From Baylisascaris procyonis (taxonomy: Eukaryota > Nematoda > Chromadorea > Rhabditida > Ascarididae), in the NCBI GenBank assembly GCA_037389465.1, contig JAZARR010000200.1:1-64000 (forward strand): 64,000 bases of DNA. Reading direction: 5' to 3'. Below are positions 25,157-36,400 of this stretch, one piece after another. A program made the translations under genes and the position numbers. How positions within the stretch are numbered: position 1 is the stretch's first letter; the number at the start of each line of letters is the position of its first letter. Under the pieces are notes generated by a model. That model was not told where the DNA came from and ran no database searches. It was given only the letters and a program-made list of their open reading frames with translations.

Positions 25157-25393
25157 CTACAGCATAAGATAGAGTCCAAGACCGCAGAAAAGTGTCGTCC
25201 CAATGCCACACAGCATGCCGACATGAGTGAGGCGCTTTTCTAATGTCTTCAAATTAATTATATTATTTATAAGGAAAAAATAGATGCCACATCGAATAGG
25301 GCCCATATTTTTTGGTAGTTTACAATCATCGTAGTTCTGATATTTTTGACAATTCACAGCTGTAGTATTTTTGCTATCTTTTGAACTTAGCAA
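25157..25393 (-). CDS. possible terminal exon of an unrecognised minus-strand gene (weak)
   Basis: An open frame of 78 codons with no ATG near its start (it opens at a TTG right after a TAG). If real, it is an internal-to-terminal exon, perhaps using an acceptor such as ACTACAG in its first 30 bases. The C-terminal part (KRLTHVGMLCGIGTTLFCGL) is hydrophobic, Cys/Gly-rich and locally less AT-rich than the flanks. No family is recognised. It could be chance. Confidence 0.15.
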   Translation of the reverse strand: MLSSKDSKNTTAVNCQKYQNYDDCKLPKNMGPIRCGIYFFLINNIINLKTLEKRLTHVGMLCGIGTTLFCGLGLYLML

Positions 25394-26112
25394 CTATGTT
25401 TCATACAGTACGAAAATTGAAGAAGAAAAACAACTTCAGTGAATGTGGAATTAATTTTTCTCTCCCGTTAACTATTTCAGCGCTAAAACCACTCGTAGTT
25501 CCAAGACTATTTGCTGTTGTAGCTATTGTTCCCGGTCATTTTTGAGAATCCAAATTGGTGAAAAACTCTTTATAGTGTACGAAAAGGTCAGTGAAACAAA
25601 TGAGTGTGTTTTATTAAAACTAAGGTTTTGAGGTTATTTGTGAGAAATTTTTATGATCTTCTGAGTGTTGGATTTTATAGAAATCTTTGCAATCTTCTAA
25701 AATAACCGTAAATTGATTAAAGCTGTATTTATTCTATTCAGTGGATAATCGCTCAAGATTATTGCTTCATTTCGGTTAAGCTCAGGTGACCTTCCTCTAA
25801 CGTTTATAAAACCTTCGATGTACTTTGCGTTTTTTAAATCCATATTTTCCAACTCTTTTCTACTCATTTGAGATGCTTTCTAATTTTTCTGATCTTCTCG
25901 AGAAAATATCGCCTCTTCAGGAAATTAAAATTGATAGTGCGTTTCTTTCAGCTTAAATATCACCGGAAAAGTGTTGTGATGAAAGCTTGTGTTTTTATTG
26001 CCAATTCATCATCTAGCACCCTTCATTTCTGCAGTTGCTTTCCTTCTTATGCGAATGCTACATAGGTTATTTTTAGTATTCCATTGTTCCTTTCAGAATT
26101 GTTGAATAGGAA

Positions 26113-26321
26113 TCATGTGCTAGTAACCTGCAATTGCAATCCAGAAATCTTCGACTCACTTGTTGACCACAAACCGGACATATTTCGAGAGATGATGGCT
26201 TGAGCAAAAGTAGCAAACAACACATAGCATGCAACCACTCTCGATAACAATGTGAAGGCGGATGCCCTAGATATCTTTGAAAGATGTCTAATGATAAGTG
26301 TAGAAACACCTTTGCTTTCAT
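26113..26321 (-). other. possible exon fragment with RING-like spacing (very weak)
   Basis: The minus strand encodes HCYREWL followed some 20 residues later by ICPVCGQQ, then a good donor-like site CAA/GTGAGT. C-x3-W-L followed by CPxC resembles the second half of a RING finger, a zinc-binding domain common in ubiquitin ligases. The first Cys pair is not visible and the His-Cys spacing is not canonical. It is a relic or chance. Confidence 0.12.
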
Positions 26322-27879
26322 GCACTTTTATGCAAATTTGCTAAGCATGGCATGCGATAGGTTCGCTATTTCAACGCAAAATTTGCATATACCTTGTGTA
26401 GTATCTGTGCTCCATACCAGCCGGAAATAGTTCGGTGGTGAAATGAGAGGCAATGAAATGCAGTAGTTATGTATTGCGTGGCATCATTGATGTAGAAAGG
26501 CAAGAATCATTGGAGAAATTAGCGCATGTTGCTCTTTTAGAAATGACAAAAACCAATCAAATTTTCGGCATAGAATTTCGAAACACATTTTGAAACAAAA
26601 AGGCGATCGAAAAACTGGGATATCAACTTCGTAACTAATTTCAGTTATGTTTAGCCGTACTTTATTATGTATTGCTTAATAGTCAAAAGCATTATGCTTG
26701 TTTTATTTTCCTTTTTCTTTCTAGCCAGCGCATGAAAATTTTTTATTCTCAGCGTCGAATAAGTTTTTTTACAACATTTCAAGCAAATTTTTCACAATTT
26801 TTTAGCAATAAAAACGAAAATAACGACAAACAGTTGTGATAACACTTGCAAGACTATGGAGAATGAAGGAGAAAATTTTCGAAAGAATAGTGGAGAACGG
26901 ATGAACAAGTAATACAGCATGGTATTGTTTGTTGAAATTTTGTGCGAAAAAAATTATTTTACGGAGAATAGTCTTCAACAAAATTGTACGATTATAAAAT
27001 CGAAATTCTATAGTGACTATTAATTTTTCAAACCAATTCATATGTGCTATTCGTTTCATTACATATCGGTATAAGATTATTAGCCGGCCTTTGTTATTCA
27101 ATCGAAACGTAGAACTTTGGCAGGTTGAGAAATTTTGGGTTAAATTTTGTGAAATTTTTATTTTTTCATCTTCACTTAATTTTTACTTTTCACTCAGTTT
27201 TTTTTTAAATGTGCTTTTCACTTTTCGCTTACATTTTTCGCTTAAAATTTTGCACTAATTTTTTACTTTTTATGATTTGAAATGAAAAAATCAAAATTTT
27301 AGCAACATTGTTTAGTGCTCAAAATTGAAATGCAACATGCTACTGATTGCATAATACAAGCTCCAAGTTTTTATCTTAGAATTTCTTTGAGTACAGCGTT
27401 CATTGAACGCTGCGCAAAAAATTTTTCGTTTGCATTTTGCTCATCCTTCACGAGTGATGTTGCTAACTTGTCGAAGATTTTTTTGCAACGATAAGGTCGG
27501 AGATTAGTGATGCAATGGGTAAACATAAGTGCAGCTGTGCAGTTGTGCCCACCGTTTGGCATTTGCTTTCTTAACTAATCAATCGATGTTTTCATAAACA
27601 TTTTTCTTAGCAGACTTGTATAGAAAATGCTTTGGCGCATCATTGATACTCATATTTTGCACACTTTTGAGGTTACAAATACTGGTTTTGATGGTTTATA
27701 GTAGGTTTAAGCTTTCATCTTTTATACGACAATACCTCGGAATAACAAATCTTATTCATATGAAAGTTATTCTATTGTCAAATCTTCAAATGATATTTTA
27801 CGATGAAGTCAAATTTAGTCTATCCTCATCAGGCCGGCTTTCACTATCAAAAAAGTAGAACCGAGGGGCAAATGATTTG

Positions 27880-27955
27880 AGTGATGAGATACGGTTCAGT
27901 CGGTTATAGCGTTGATTGAAGATCAAGAAGGCGAAGTTCCGATCCCTACGCGCTT
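27880..27955 (+). pseudogene. tRNA-Phe(GAA)-like relic
   Basis: An A-box-like stretch (GGTTCAGTCGGTTATAGCG) is followed by an anticodon arm GTTGA-TTGAAGA-TCAAG with GAA at 27918-27920 and T at position 33. A degenerate B box with one extra base (AGTTCCGATCC) comes next. The order and spacing match a tRNA. I cannot pair a 7-bp acceptor stem, the T-stem is poor, and the outer pair of the anticodon stem is G-G. It is most likely a decayed tRNA-Phe or the head of a tRNA-derived short interspersed element. Confidence 0.42.
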
Positions 27956-28670
27956 AGTAATTTTTAATCGTGGCTAAATAAATGAAAAATCATGCGTGCT
28001 GGGAGTGCAACAGTTACAAACCATGAAGTATAGATAGTAATATTTCAAGCTGAACAATAATAACGGAAACTCGCATTACAACATTACTGAATTCTTTTGT
28101 TATGAACGTGCGAATTGAAATATTAGTTTCCTTTTTCGCATGTTTCGAAAACATTAACTCATGTTCAAAAAATGAATAAATCGATAAAGAAAATAACATG
28201 GATTGATGAACACTTGTGATAATAGGAATTGAATTGATTCGGTAGAGCCTTTATTGATTAATAAAAAAGTTACACAAAAAATAGAATAAAAGTTCCGCAT
28301 ATTTGCATTTTTCAGTACTTTCAAGTGAGTTAAAATCATTCCAAACTTATTTCAAAGTCATTTTCTTCTAATTTCGCATGGTAGCTTATCCACCTTCGAC
28401 GCTATGTAAACAGAAAAAAATTGATAGCGCAGTCATTTTGAAGAGGCATTTATGCGACGTCATTTAGTTAAATCACTACCCTTGCCTTTTTAATTCATCA
28501 AAAATTTCCTTTCATTTACTTACAATGTTTTACTGTCTTTTTTGATCGAATCAATTATTTTCAGTTCCACTAATGTCTTATTTATCTTACAGGGTAGAGT
28601 TCTCCTCCAACATTTATGCAATTATTGCGTTTAATTAATGTTAAAATATTTGATTAATTGAATGAATTAT

Positions 28671-28672
<2 letters not shown>

Positions 28673-28710
<38 letters not shown>
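28673..28710 (+). repeat. (AT)19 microsatellite
   Basis: Thirty-eight bases of pure AT dinucleotide in the gene-poor interval. It is self-complementary and would extrude as a cruciform. The copy number is probably variable between individuals. Confidence 0.95.
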
Positions 28711-28716
<6 letters not shown>

Positions 28717-31700
28717 CATTTTCTACTGAATGCATAGCTTAATTCTTGAAAGCATTATTTGCCTACCGGGCGAAATGAATAAGTTAACAAATATAATATA
28801 GAGCTGTGCATTGAGTAGAGAATGATGGGAATGTGTTATCAGTTATGCACTGATGTCCGTATCAGAATCACCTATCAATCAAGCTCTACATTTTCGCGTC
28901 TCCTACTAAAAGTCGCTTATATTTCACCTCTACTTTGTCATATCGGAATGCTTTCTTAAAAATTTTGCATTCGTTTTCCTCAGTATTAATGTGTCAGGAA
29001 TTTTTTCAAAACTTCAAATGAATTAATTCGTTTTTCTTCGCTAATCATTTAAAAGAATATTCGTTTAACGTTGGTCGCATCTCTGATATTTATTAGATAA
29101 TTTTATATGAATTGATATTAACAATATGTGCACTTAATATTTCAATCATCGAAAAGATGAGGAAAGTGTGTTAAAGAGATTGGCATGAAATATTCTACCT
29201 AATATTCAAGTAAATGCACTTGCCACCCACAATGATAATTTTAGAACATAGAAGCATTCTTGTGCACCATGCAGAGATGTTTTCCGACGAATGATTTTTC
29301 AATTGTTAAAAATTTCTTCAACAACAAAATTTAAAAGCTTTCCGTTTTCTTTCGCACTATGCATCTACGTTTCAGTAGTTGAAGTTCTCAGCCGAACCGT
29401 CATTGAGATTTTTTTCCATCGACCGAAATGGTTCATGCTGAAATATATCGTAACATTATTTGTGACATTGTGACTAGTCTCCAACGGGAGCAGTTTCAGG
29501 TGATCATGGACTATATTGGTCGAACTTCGTGAGCTTAGCTCGGTTTAGTGATTTAATGAGTGAAATTAACTTATAGATGGATGGATAAGCAGATAGTATA
29601 TGGAGGACGATTGAATAATCTGTTTTGTATGGTAGAGAAAGGGTGAAGTTCATGAAGTGGAAGTAAAGGAACGTCGGGATGAATACTTAGAAGACAGTGC
29701 AAGAAATTGGATAGCGGAAAAAAGGCAGTAATTATTTGAACCCGGAGCTTGAAAAAAAGGAAATTTTGTATTTAGAAAGAAAGCGAAAGCCATGTCATTT
29801 CTATGGCCTGCCACCTTTACAATTATCGTCTGTGCAGTATATGTCTCTGCGTCTGTCTGTACCACCCGTGTACCATTTGTACTTCATCCGTATTGCTATG
29901 TTCCTTCCACCTATGCACCCTAGTGCACATATAAACGAACGAACAGGTCGAAAAACTGAAACAAATGCTATACGAAGTTTTTCAAAGGTGCTTTGCTTTC
30001 TCAGTGAGTACACAAGATCAAAGAGCTATACAGAGGGGCAGTACTGATAACGGACTTACTGAACTTCGGCCAAAAGCGGAAAGCTCGGTCGTTTTTTACC
30101 TAACGAAACTTGGTTTCTTCTTCACTGTTTCCGTTTTTTTCGGTTGCAAACGAAATTGCCTGAATGCTTTTGCTGGGTAACCTACCTACATTTGTAAAAT
30201 TCACCCGGTTGTAGCTGAACGTTGGTTGCAACCGAATATTTTCATTCGGTCACCGTCTGTCATCCTTCCACCAGAACAAGACTGATGTATATGACTGATG
30301 TATTAACGTGATTTATTGAAGCATAAAAGATCATTGTGGAAAGAAGATTCAGGTGGCAATGATTACAGATAAGGAGAGAAAGAGAAGGAGGAGGGAGGGG
30401 TTGTACATAAGATGGGAAAATACGCATGTAGCACCACGCTTCAAATAAGTTCACGCCATGTGAATGAACTACTGTAACATTTGTTTTCCCACTGTGATGT
30501 ATAATTGAAATTGCTTGTACCAAAAGTTCATGCGTGCTGTTGACTAATGCAAACCTGTTCCTTTTTTTCTTGACAGCAGGTAAAGATTTTTGCACTTTCA
30601 TTTTTTTTATTAACTTTACTTTTTCGTTAACGTATTTTCGTTGTTTTCATGATGCTAGTTTTGGTGATTTCTTCCTGATGTATATAGTGAACTTTTACTT
30701 TGCAGGGGTTTTTTCGCGCAAGTGCCAGCAGTCATCTCTCAACTTTGCGCAAGTAATCTCTCTGCGTTGTTTGCAACAAGATAGATGCATTTGTTTTTGT
30801 GCCTTTCATTGTAGATTATTTTGCTTTGATCAATTTTGTTTTTGCTTTGCTCTAAGGGTGCTCTAGAATTTATTCACTATAGATGGATTACTGTTATTAT
30901 CGCGTATCTTTGAAGACTATTTTTTAGTGAAAAGAGGGAAGCGGAAATGTAGTGGTGCAATTTTATGTAAATCTGAGGAAAACCACAAATATTAAGTTTA
31001 AAACTTCGTTTTACTTCCTAATATCGATCATGTCAAATGGCCCTTTATGTCGATCAAATTGCTCCGGGTCCAAGCAGCAACCGATGTTCTACTTTAGTTC
31101 TTACGGGATGAATACGTAAGATTGACCTTTTTTGTAATATGCATTTGTCATTTTTAGCATTTTTATCATCGTGTTTATTATTGAAATAATTATTACCTCA
31201 TCCTCCGTTGAATGGTGCAATAAATTACTTTTTTGACCTCTTCAGTATTAACTCGATTGACTTACTTCTTTTTTTCTTGATGCGCTTTTCTGGTTGGTAC
31301 GTGAATCTGACGGCTGCCTAAATTATTTTGACGGGCATTGTTTAGGCTGAGATTGAGTAGACAGCGGTACCTCGAAGGTGCACTTGACGCCTGCCGATTT
31401 CGACTATTACCTCAAGATTCTTTTCGAAGAAAATAATGTTGATGGTCTGAGGGGGAATGTAAAGCAGATGAACTTACATAAAAGAGTCATTTCTCTAGAG
31501 GATCATTTCGTTCCCTGTTGCACAAAATCCTTTGAACAAATATGACATAGAGTTGTAAGCAGCTGTAGTATCTGAAAATTTTCTCTGAGAAGACGCTGCG
31601 TAATTTATCTTTAGTTTCCCGAGCACTCTGACCTGTAAATCGCAAGAAAGTGATGCCTACTTACAACAGGAGGATCCAGTGATCGAGGATTCTGAGTCTC

Positions 31701-33145
31701 AGGTAATTTTTGCCAATAATGGGAGAGTTAAATGAATGATCATCGCAAAATTTTCCTCGAAATTTGGGCTGGCATTGACAAAAAATAAATGATAGAGTTG
31801 AATGAGGAGAGGCAAACATGTTTTCGCGAACTACGCCACCATTACCTAGAGTACATCAAAACAGAGTATTTTATTATAGGACAACAAGGATGTGGTGCAC
31901 AGCTGGTTTGTATTGAAAGGTGAAGCAAAGATCGAAAAAATTAAGCCTTCAAAAATGGAGTGGATGGCGCTTCCATAAACCTGTTTGCGATTGAGGTGCT
32001 GATTTCATCATTGGTGGTGGCTGGTTTCTTTAAGCGGTTTTTTCGTATCGTGAACGGAATTTACGAGGTATATAGAATAGCCAGGGTGACTACAAACTGC
32101 TGTTTCATTTTTCTAAAACACAGAAGTTTAATATGGTTAATCCATAAGTGTAGTAGTGATATGGAAGCGGATGATGATGAGTAATCAAATCATCCAAAGT
32201 CCTGGTTGCTTTCTTTCAGGAAACGATGGAGGAGGAGGCTGGGGTGGAGGAGAAGGGGAACTGAGACAAGGATTTCAGCACGCATTTTGTTCATTCGTTC
32301 CTCTATTGCCCGAAAATAAAAGTCGATAATTTTTAAAGAAGTTTTGGGGTGATTTTTCCTCCAAACTTTGAGATCCTCTTCCTTGGCGGTTATCTTTCTA
32401 AGCAGGAAGGTTCTTATTTTCAAAAAAAAAAAAAAAAACAGTCTATTACCTATGATTTTCGTCCAATGCGATGAGTGGTCTAGTTGCCCAGATGTGGTAT
32501 TTGTCCAACATGACGCCAAAGTTTCTTTGTTTTTGTTTTCACGGCAGTTTTTTCCTCTTCTATTTCAGAGTGCGGCCCGAGACGTATTTTTCTTGTTTGC
32601 ATTCTCATTCTCTTTCTACATCACACTGCTTAAGAACCGTTTCAATGCATCTGTAGTTGTCTGATGGTCATCTCTCTTATTTTGAAGTTGTTGAATTGCA
32701 TTTGCAGCTGTTCAAAGTGAATGATCTATTATTCAGCCGTTGTTTTTCGTCTATTCTTACTCTTGTGTTAGATTTTATTCACGGAAACTCACCGATCACT
32801 TTTTACTATAGATAAATTGCTATGCTCACCACATCGTACCTTTTAAATGCTATGCTTTTTTCCAACTTTTATCTCCGAGTTTCTTCCAGTTGTGTCATCT
32901 TACGTTCCGCTATGAGTCCACCAATAAACATTTGACTGTAGCCACGATGTTGTGCATTTTATTTTAGCTGTTTCGAAATTTTTTTATTTTCCCATTGATG
33001 TGTTGCTGTTGTTAGAATAAACCTTTACGAATCACGATTGTACTCGTGAAACGAGGTTCCACGCCGCTCTTTTCGCGAATAGCTTTAGTAAAAGCTTTCT
33101 AACAAACCGAAATTTCTGTCGACTTTCATCTACCGAAAAGTATCG

Positions 33146-33268
33146 TTCGGTCGGTTTTTTTCTGTTTTTACTTCACTATTTCCAATCAGCGACCGGCCCA
33201 TCGAAGTAGGATCTGTTGTATCCGAATTTAGATTTCAATTGAATGTTTTCGAACATTTACCGACCGAA
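33146..33268. repeat. inverted repeat upstream of the first UGT
   Basis: TTCGGTCGGT at 33146-33155 is exactly complementary to ACCGACCGAA at 33259-33268, giving 10-bp arms around a 103-base spacer. It ends about 135 bases before the UGT start codon. It could be a small MITE-like relic, a regulatory dyad or chance. The arms are themselves built from a repeated CGGT word. Confidence 0.4.
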
Positions 33269-33369
33269 AATTTTCTTAATCGCTCAGCATCACTACAGAG
33301 TACATATGATAAATCGAGATCGGAGGAGACTTTAAAATAATTTTTATTACTATATTTTGAATGGAACGG

Positions 33370-33391
33370 TTTTTTTTTTTTTTTTTTGCAG
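33370..33391 (+). promoter_or_regulatory. trans-splice or 5' UTR acceptor before the first UGT
   Basis: A run of 17 T followed by GCAG ends at 33391, 11 bases before the ATG at 33403. This is a strong nematode acceptor with no coding exon upstream, as expected for a spliced-leader addition site. The second UGT has an acceptor at the same relative position. Confidence 0.55.
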
Positions 33392-33402
33392 GAATATTGG
33401 CT

Positions 33403-36400
33403 ATGGGCTTCTTTCAATACGTACTGTTTGCCCTTTTTTCGAGCCGTTTAAGCGCAAGACAAATGAAATTTCTATTCTATTCACCTTCATGGGGACATAG
33501 TCATCTATGTTTTCAAGGCGCACTTGTCGATATTCTCGTTGATGCTGGACATATCGCTGTAAATTTATGCGTTTTACTCTTGAAATATGAAACGAACAAT
33601 TTATTGTACTGGCTATTGCATTAAGATAATAAAAAAGCAGCGTGAAAATAACATCCACCTGTTGGGAATTCATTTAACATTCTTTTGTTTGTCCACCTAA
33701 AAAAATTTTTTTTGAGGAAGGGACGAATTTTACTCGTTTGATCCGATGCTGCGTGGGAAAAAAGAGAAAAATTGTCACTACAGTACCTTTATTGTCTCCA
33801 ACGATAACTTATGAACTTTAGCGAAGTTTTAATTTTTGCTTCGTTTTAAATTGTTGTTCAGTTTTATTACGGTAAAAATCAAGGTCGCTGAAATTTTTAT
33901 TTGAACGATTACAATGACTTTAACCAAGTTGAATTGAGCTATGTTAGACTTTTGGTTCGAGATCCAGTGGTTTTCTAGGTCTGCAGGTTTCGTTTTTGAA
34001 GAATCTCTTCTGATGTAAATCATGTCTACAGCTTCTCTCCCCCTTATTCCGATCCTACTTAAATTCTCCTTCATAATAAGAGAGAACTAATGTTAGCGCA
34101 ACCGAATTTTTTTTTTTCAGCACGTACTCGTGCCAGAATTTAATCCCAATATAAAGACGAACGGAACATTGAAAGCGCATCGGGTGGTTCGTATTAGTCC
34201 TTCAGTGCCATCACTCTATTTACAATTCTCCTTCAATAAGGATCCATTCACAACGGATGGAAACGATTCCGGCTCGGCGCAATTCGCAATTTTTATGAAC
34301 GTTACCATGCAATTTTGTAAAGGTATCTTCTAGCGATTATTGGCCTTAAAGAAAACAAGGAACTAAGCTGCTATCATCTCAATATTGAACGTTTTGAAGT
34401 CAGTTTTTTCTGATTGCGAAAATAGGTGTTGCTGATTTATGCATGAGTTTTTATAATATTCCTAGAAAATTTCAACAAAAATATCAACATTTATATTTTG
34501 TTTCAGAAATACAGCGTCTTTTACTATATGTTGTCTATTTGTCAAGAACGAAATGGAAGATGAACTTGCTTCCCTGATTTTTAACGTTGTTGATTACTTT
34601 ACTATAAAAGTAAAGTTGAAGCGAACAATGGCGAATTTGTTTTTTTTTTGTTTTACACGAATGGTTAAAACTCTGAACTCTATACGGAGGCCATTCAGAA
34701 ACCAAATCAATATTCAAGCTTTTAGTTATACACCGCTTAGTGTAACAAACACCCACTGCAGATTTAGCGAACATCAAATACAAAACGCTTCACCATTGTA
34801 GTGAAATGCAGAGAGATACTGTGTGTGTATGCATTAATAAGATACTATATATACAGTGTACACCTGTATACATAATATTTCAGTAGTATGGATAAAAATA
34901 TATCTCTGATTGCCTACAGAGTCGACATTAGTTCAGAATGTTTGGCTGTGTCACTCTATGATTAATTGATATTGTTGTCCTTAAATAACAAAAAACGAAA
35001 AGACTGCAAGGTTTAGCTTCTTTTAGAACACGCCATAAATAAATGAAGGTTGGAATAGCATAAATTGATGGTAGTCCTGCCAAAATTGTTCACGAGTCAG
35101 AGATTTGTTAAAATTTGTTTATTTGCCCAATTCTGGCCAAATTGGCCAAGTTTGGAAGAGTTAAAGATGAATTTGATGTTATCATATTCGTTTGTTTTTT
35201 TTTTGCTTAAAGGTGCTTATTGAAGTTTATGTTTAACGGCATAGCTATTTCAGATTTTCTACAAAGAAAGGATCTCATCGAGGAGCTTCGAGCTGAGCAT
35301 TATGATGTTGGATTCACTGAATTTTTCGACTATTGCCCCATCGGTTTACTACATCATATTGGCGTCAAATCAGTTGCTGTACTTTCGGCAGTACCAATCA
35401 CCGATTTGCTTGCCGATACTTGGGGAATACCGTCGCCGTCGAGCTACGTCACTAGTATGAATTTTAATAATATTATGATAAGTATTGAAGATGAGAAGTA
35501 TTGATCAAGTTTTTGAAAAGCGCTGACTTTAAATTAAGTCACCCGATGTCACTACACTGGAGCCAGCTAAAGGAGACGAAAATGAAAGTAGCGGCATGAG
35601 GAAAGAGTAAGGTGGAATTTCAGCTTGATATGCTAAACTTGAGAAAGGGATGAAAAAGGATGTTGGAAATTCCCATTTTTAGAGAAAAAGTTGAAGGAAG
35701 AAAGATCCCATTAATCGATAAACATCCAAAGCTGCCGTGGGAAGTAAGCGTACATCAGCGTTGCTTTGGTCATCCTGGAGCGTTTTCTCTTGCAGAAGGA
35801 AATCTGGGCGTTACATAGTTTAATCCCCGGGGGAGGGGACAGGTTTACCCCCTCCCTCCGTTCACTTGCGGAGGGTTTAAATCTCCAAATAAATAAGAAA
35901 TTAAGTTCACCACTGATTCCAAATTGTCCTTAAGTGAAAAAAAGACATTCTTGTACTTGTATACATAGGATCGTATTTCTCGAAAACGGTTTTTTTGAAA
36001 ATGCCTCTCTGTAAAGTGCGCATGAAAAATGAAGAAATCCTTGATTCCATTTTTACGGTGCACATTTTGTGCGTCACATTGACTTAATCTAAAAACATAT
36101 ACCCTTAAAAATATGTTTCTGAGCCTAGAACTTATAAGTTTCTCAATTTTTGGCCGAGGGATATTTAATCGAAACAGAAATTTTCAAACGGTTACCATCA
36201 AAAGGGAAGGACGACTGCAAGTTAAATGCAAATATCCCCGTTGAACGTAACCATGTGAAGGCAATATATTGATACATAATGGCAACTACAAGAGGAGAAG
36301 GGAGAGCATAACCTCGGAAAGTTTTATAATCGGAATTTTATGATAAGTTTTCCTTTTGTATATTCCAGTTTTAAATGTTTATCCCAAAATTTCGATAGTG

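Larger units (their letters stand above)
20672..33402. other. gene-poor interval between P-glycoprotein and the first UGT
   Basis: About 12.7 kb of AT-rich DNA. Poly(A)-signal-like AATAAA words at 21007 and 21062 could end the P-glycoprotein mRNA. Otherwise I see an (AT)19 microsatellite, a tRNA-Phe-like relic, a purine tract near 30372-30402, a poly-A run near 32420-32436 and a few weak minus-strand open frames listed separately. I found no transposase, reverse transcriptase or other recognisable domain. Confidence 0.55.

Noticed and set aside
29736..30047. 103-codon + strand open frame
   Set aside because: It overlaps equally open frames in other phases, has low-complexity composition and no recognisable family.
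30714..30724. TTCGCGCAAG in the gene-poor interval, the same word as in the array anchor
   Set aside because: A single 10-base match without the rest of the anchor; chance is sufficient.
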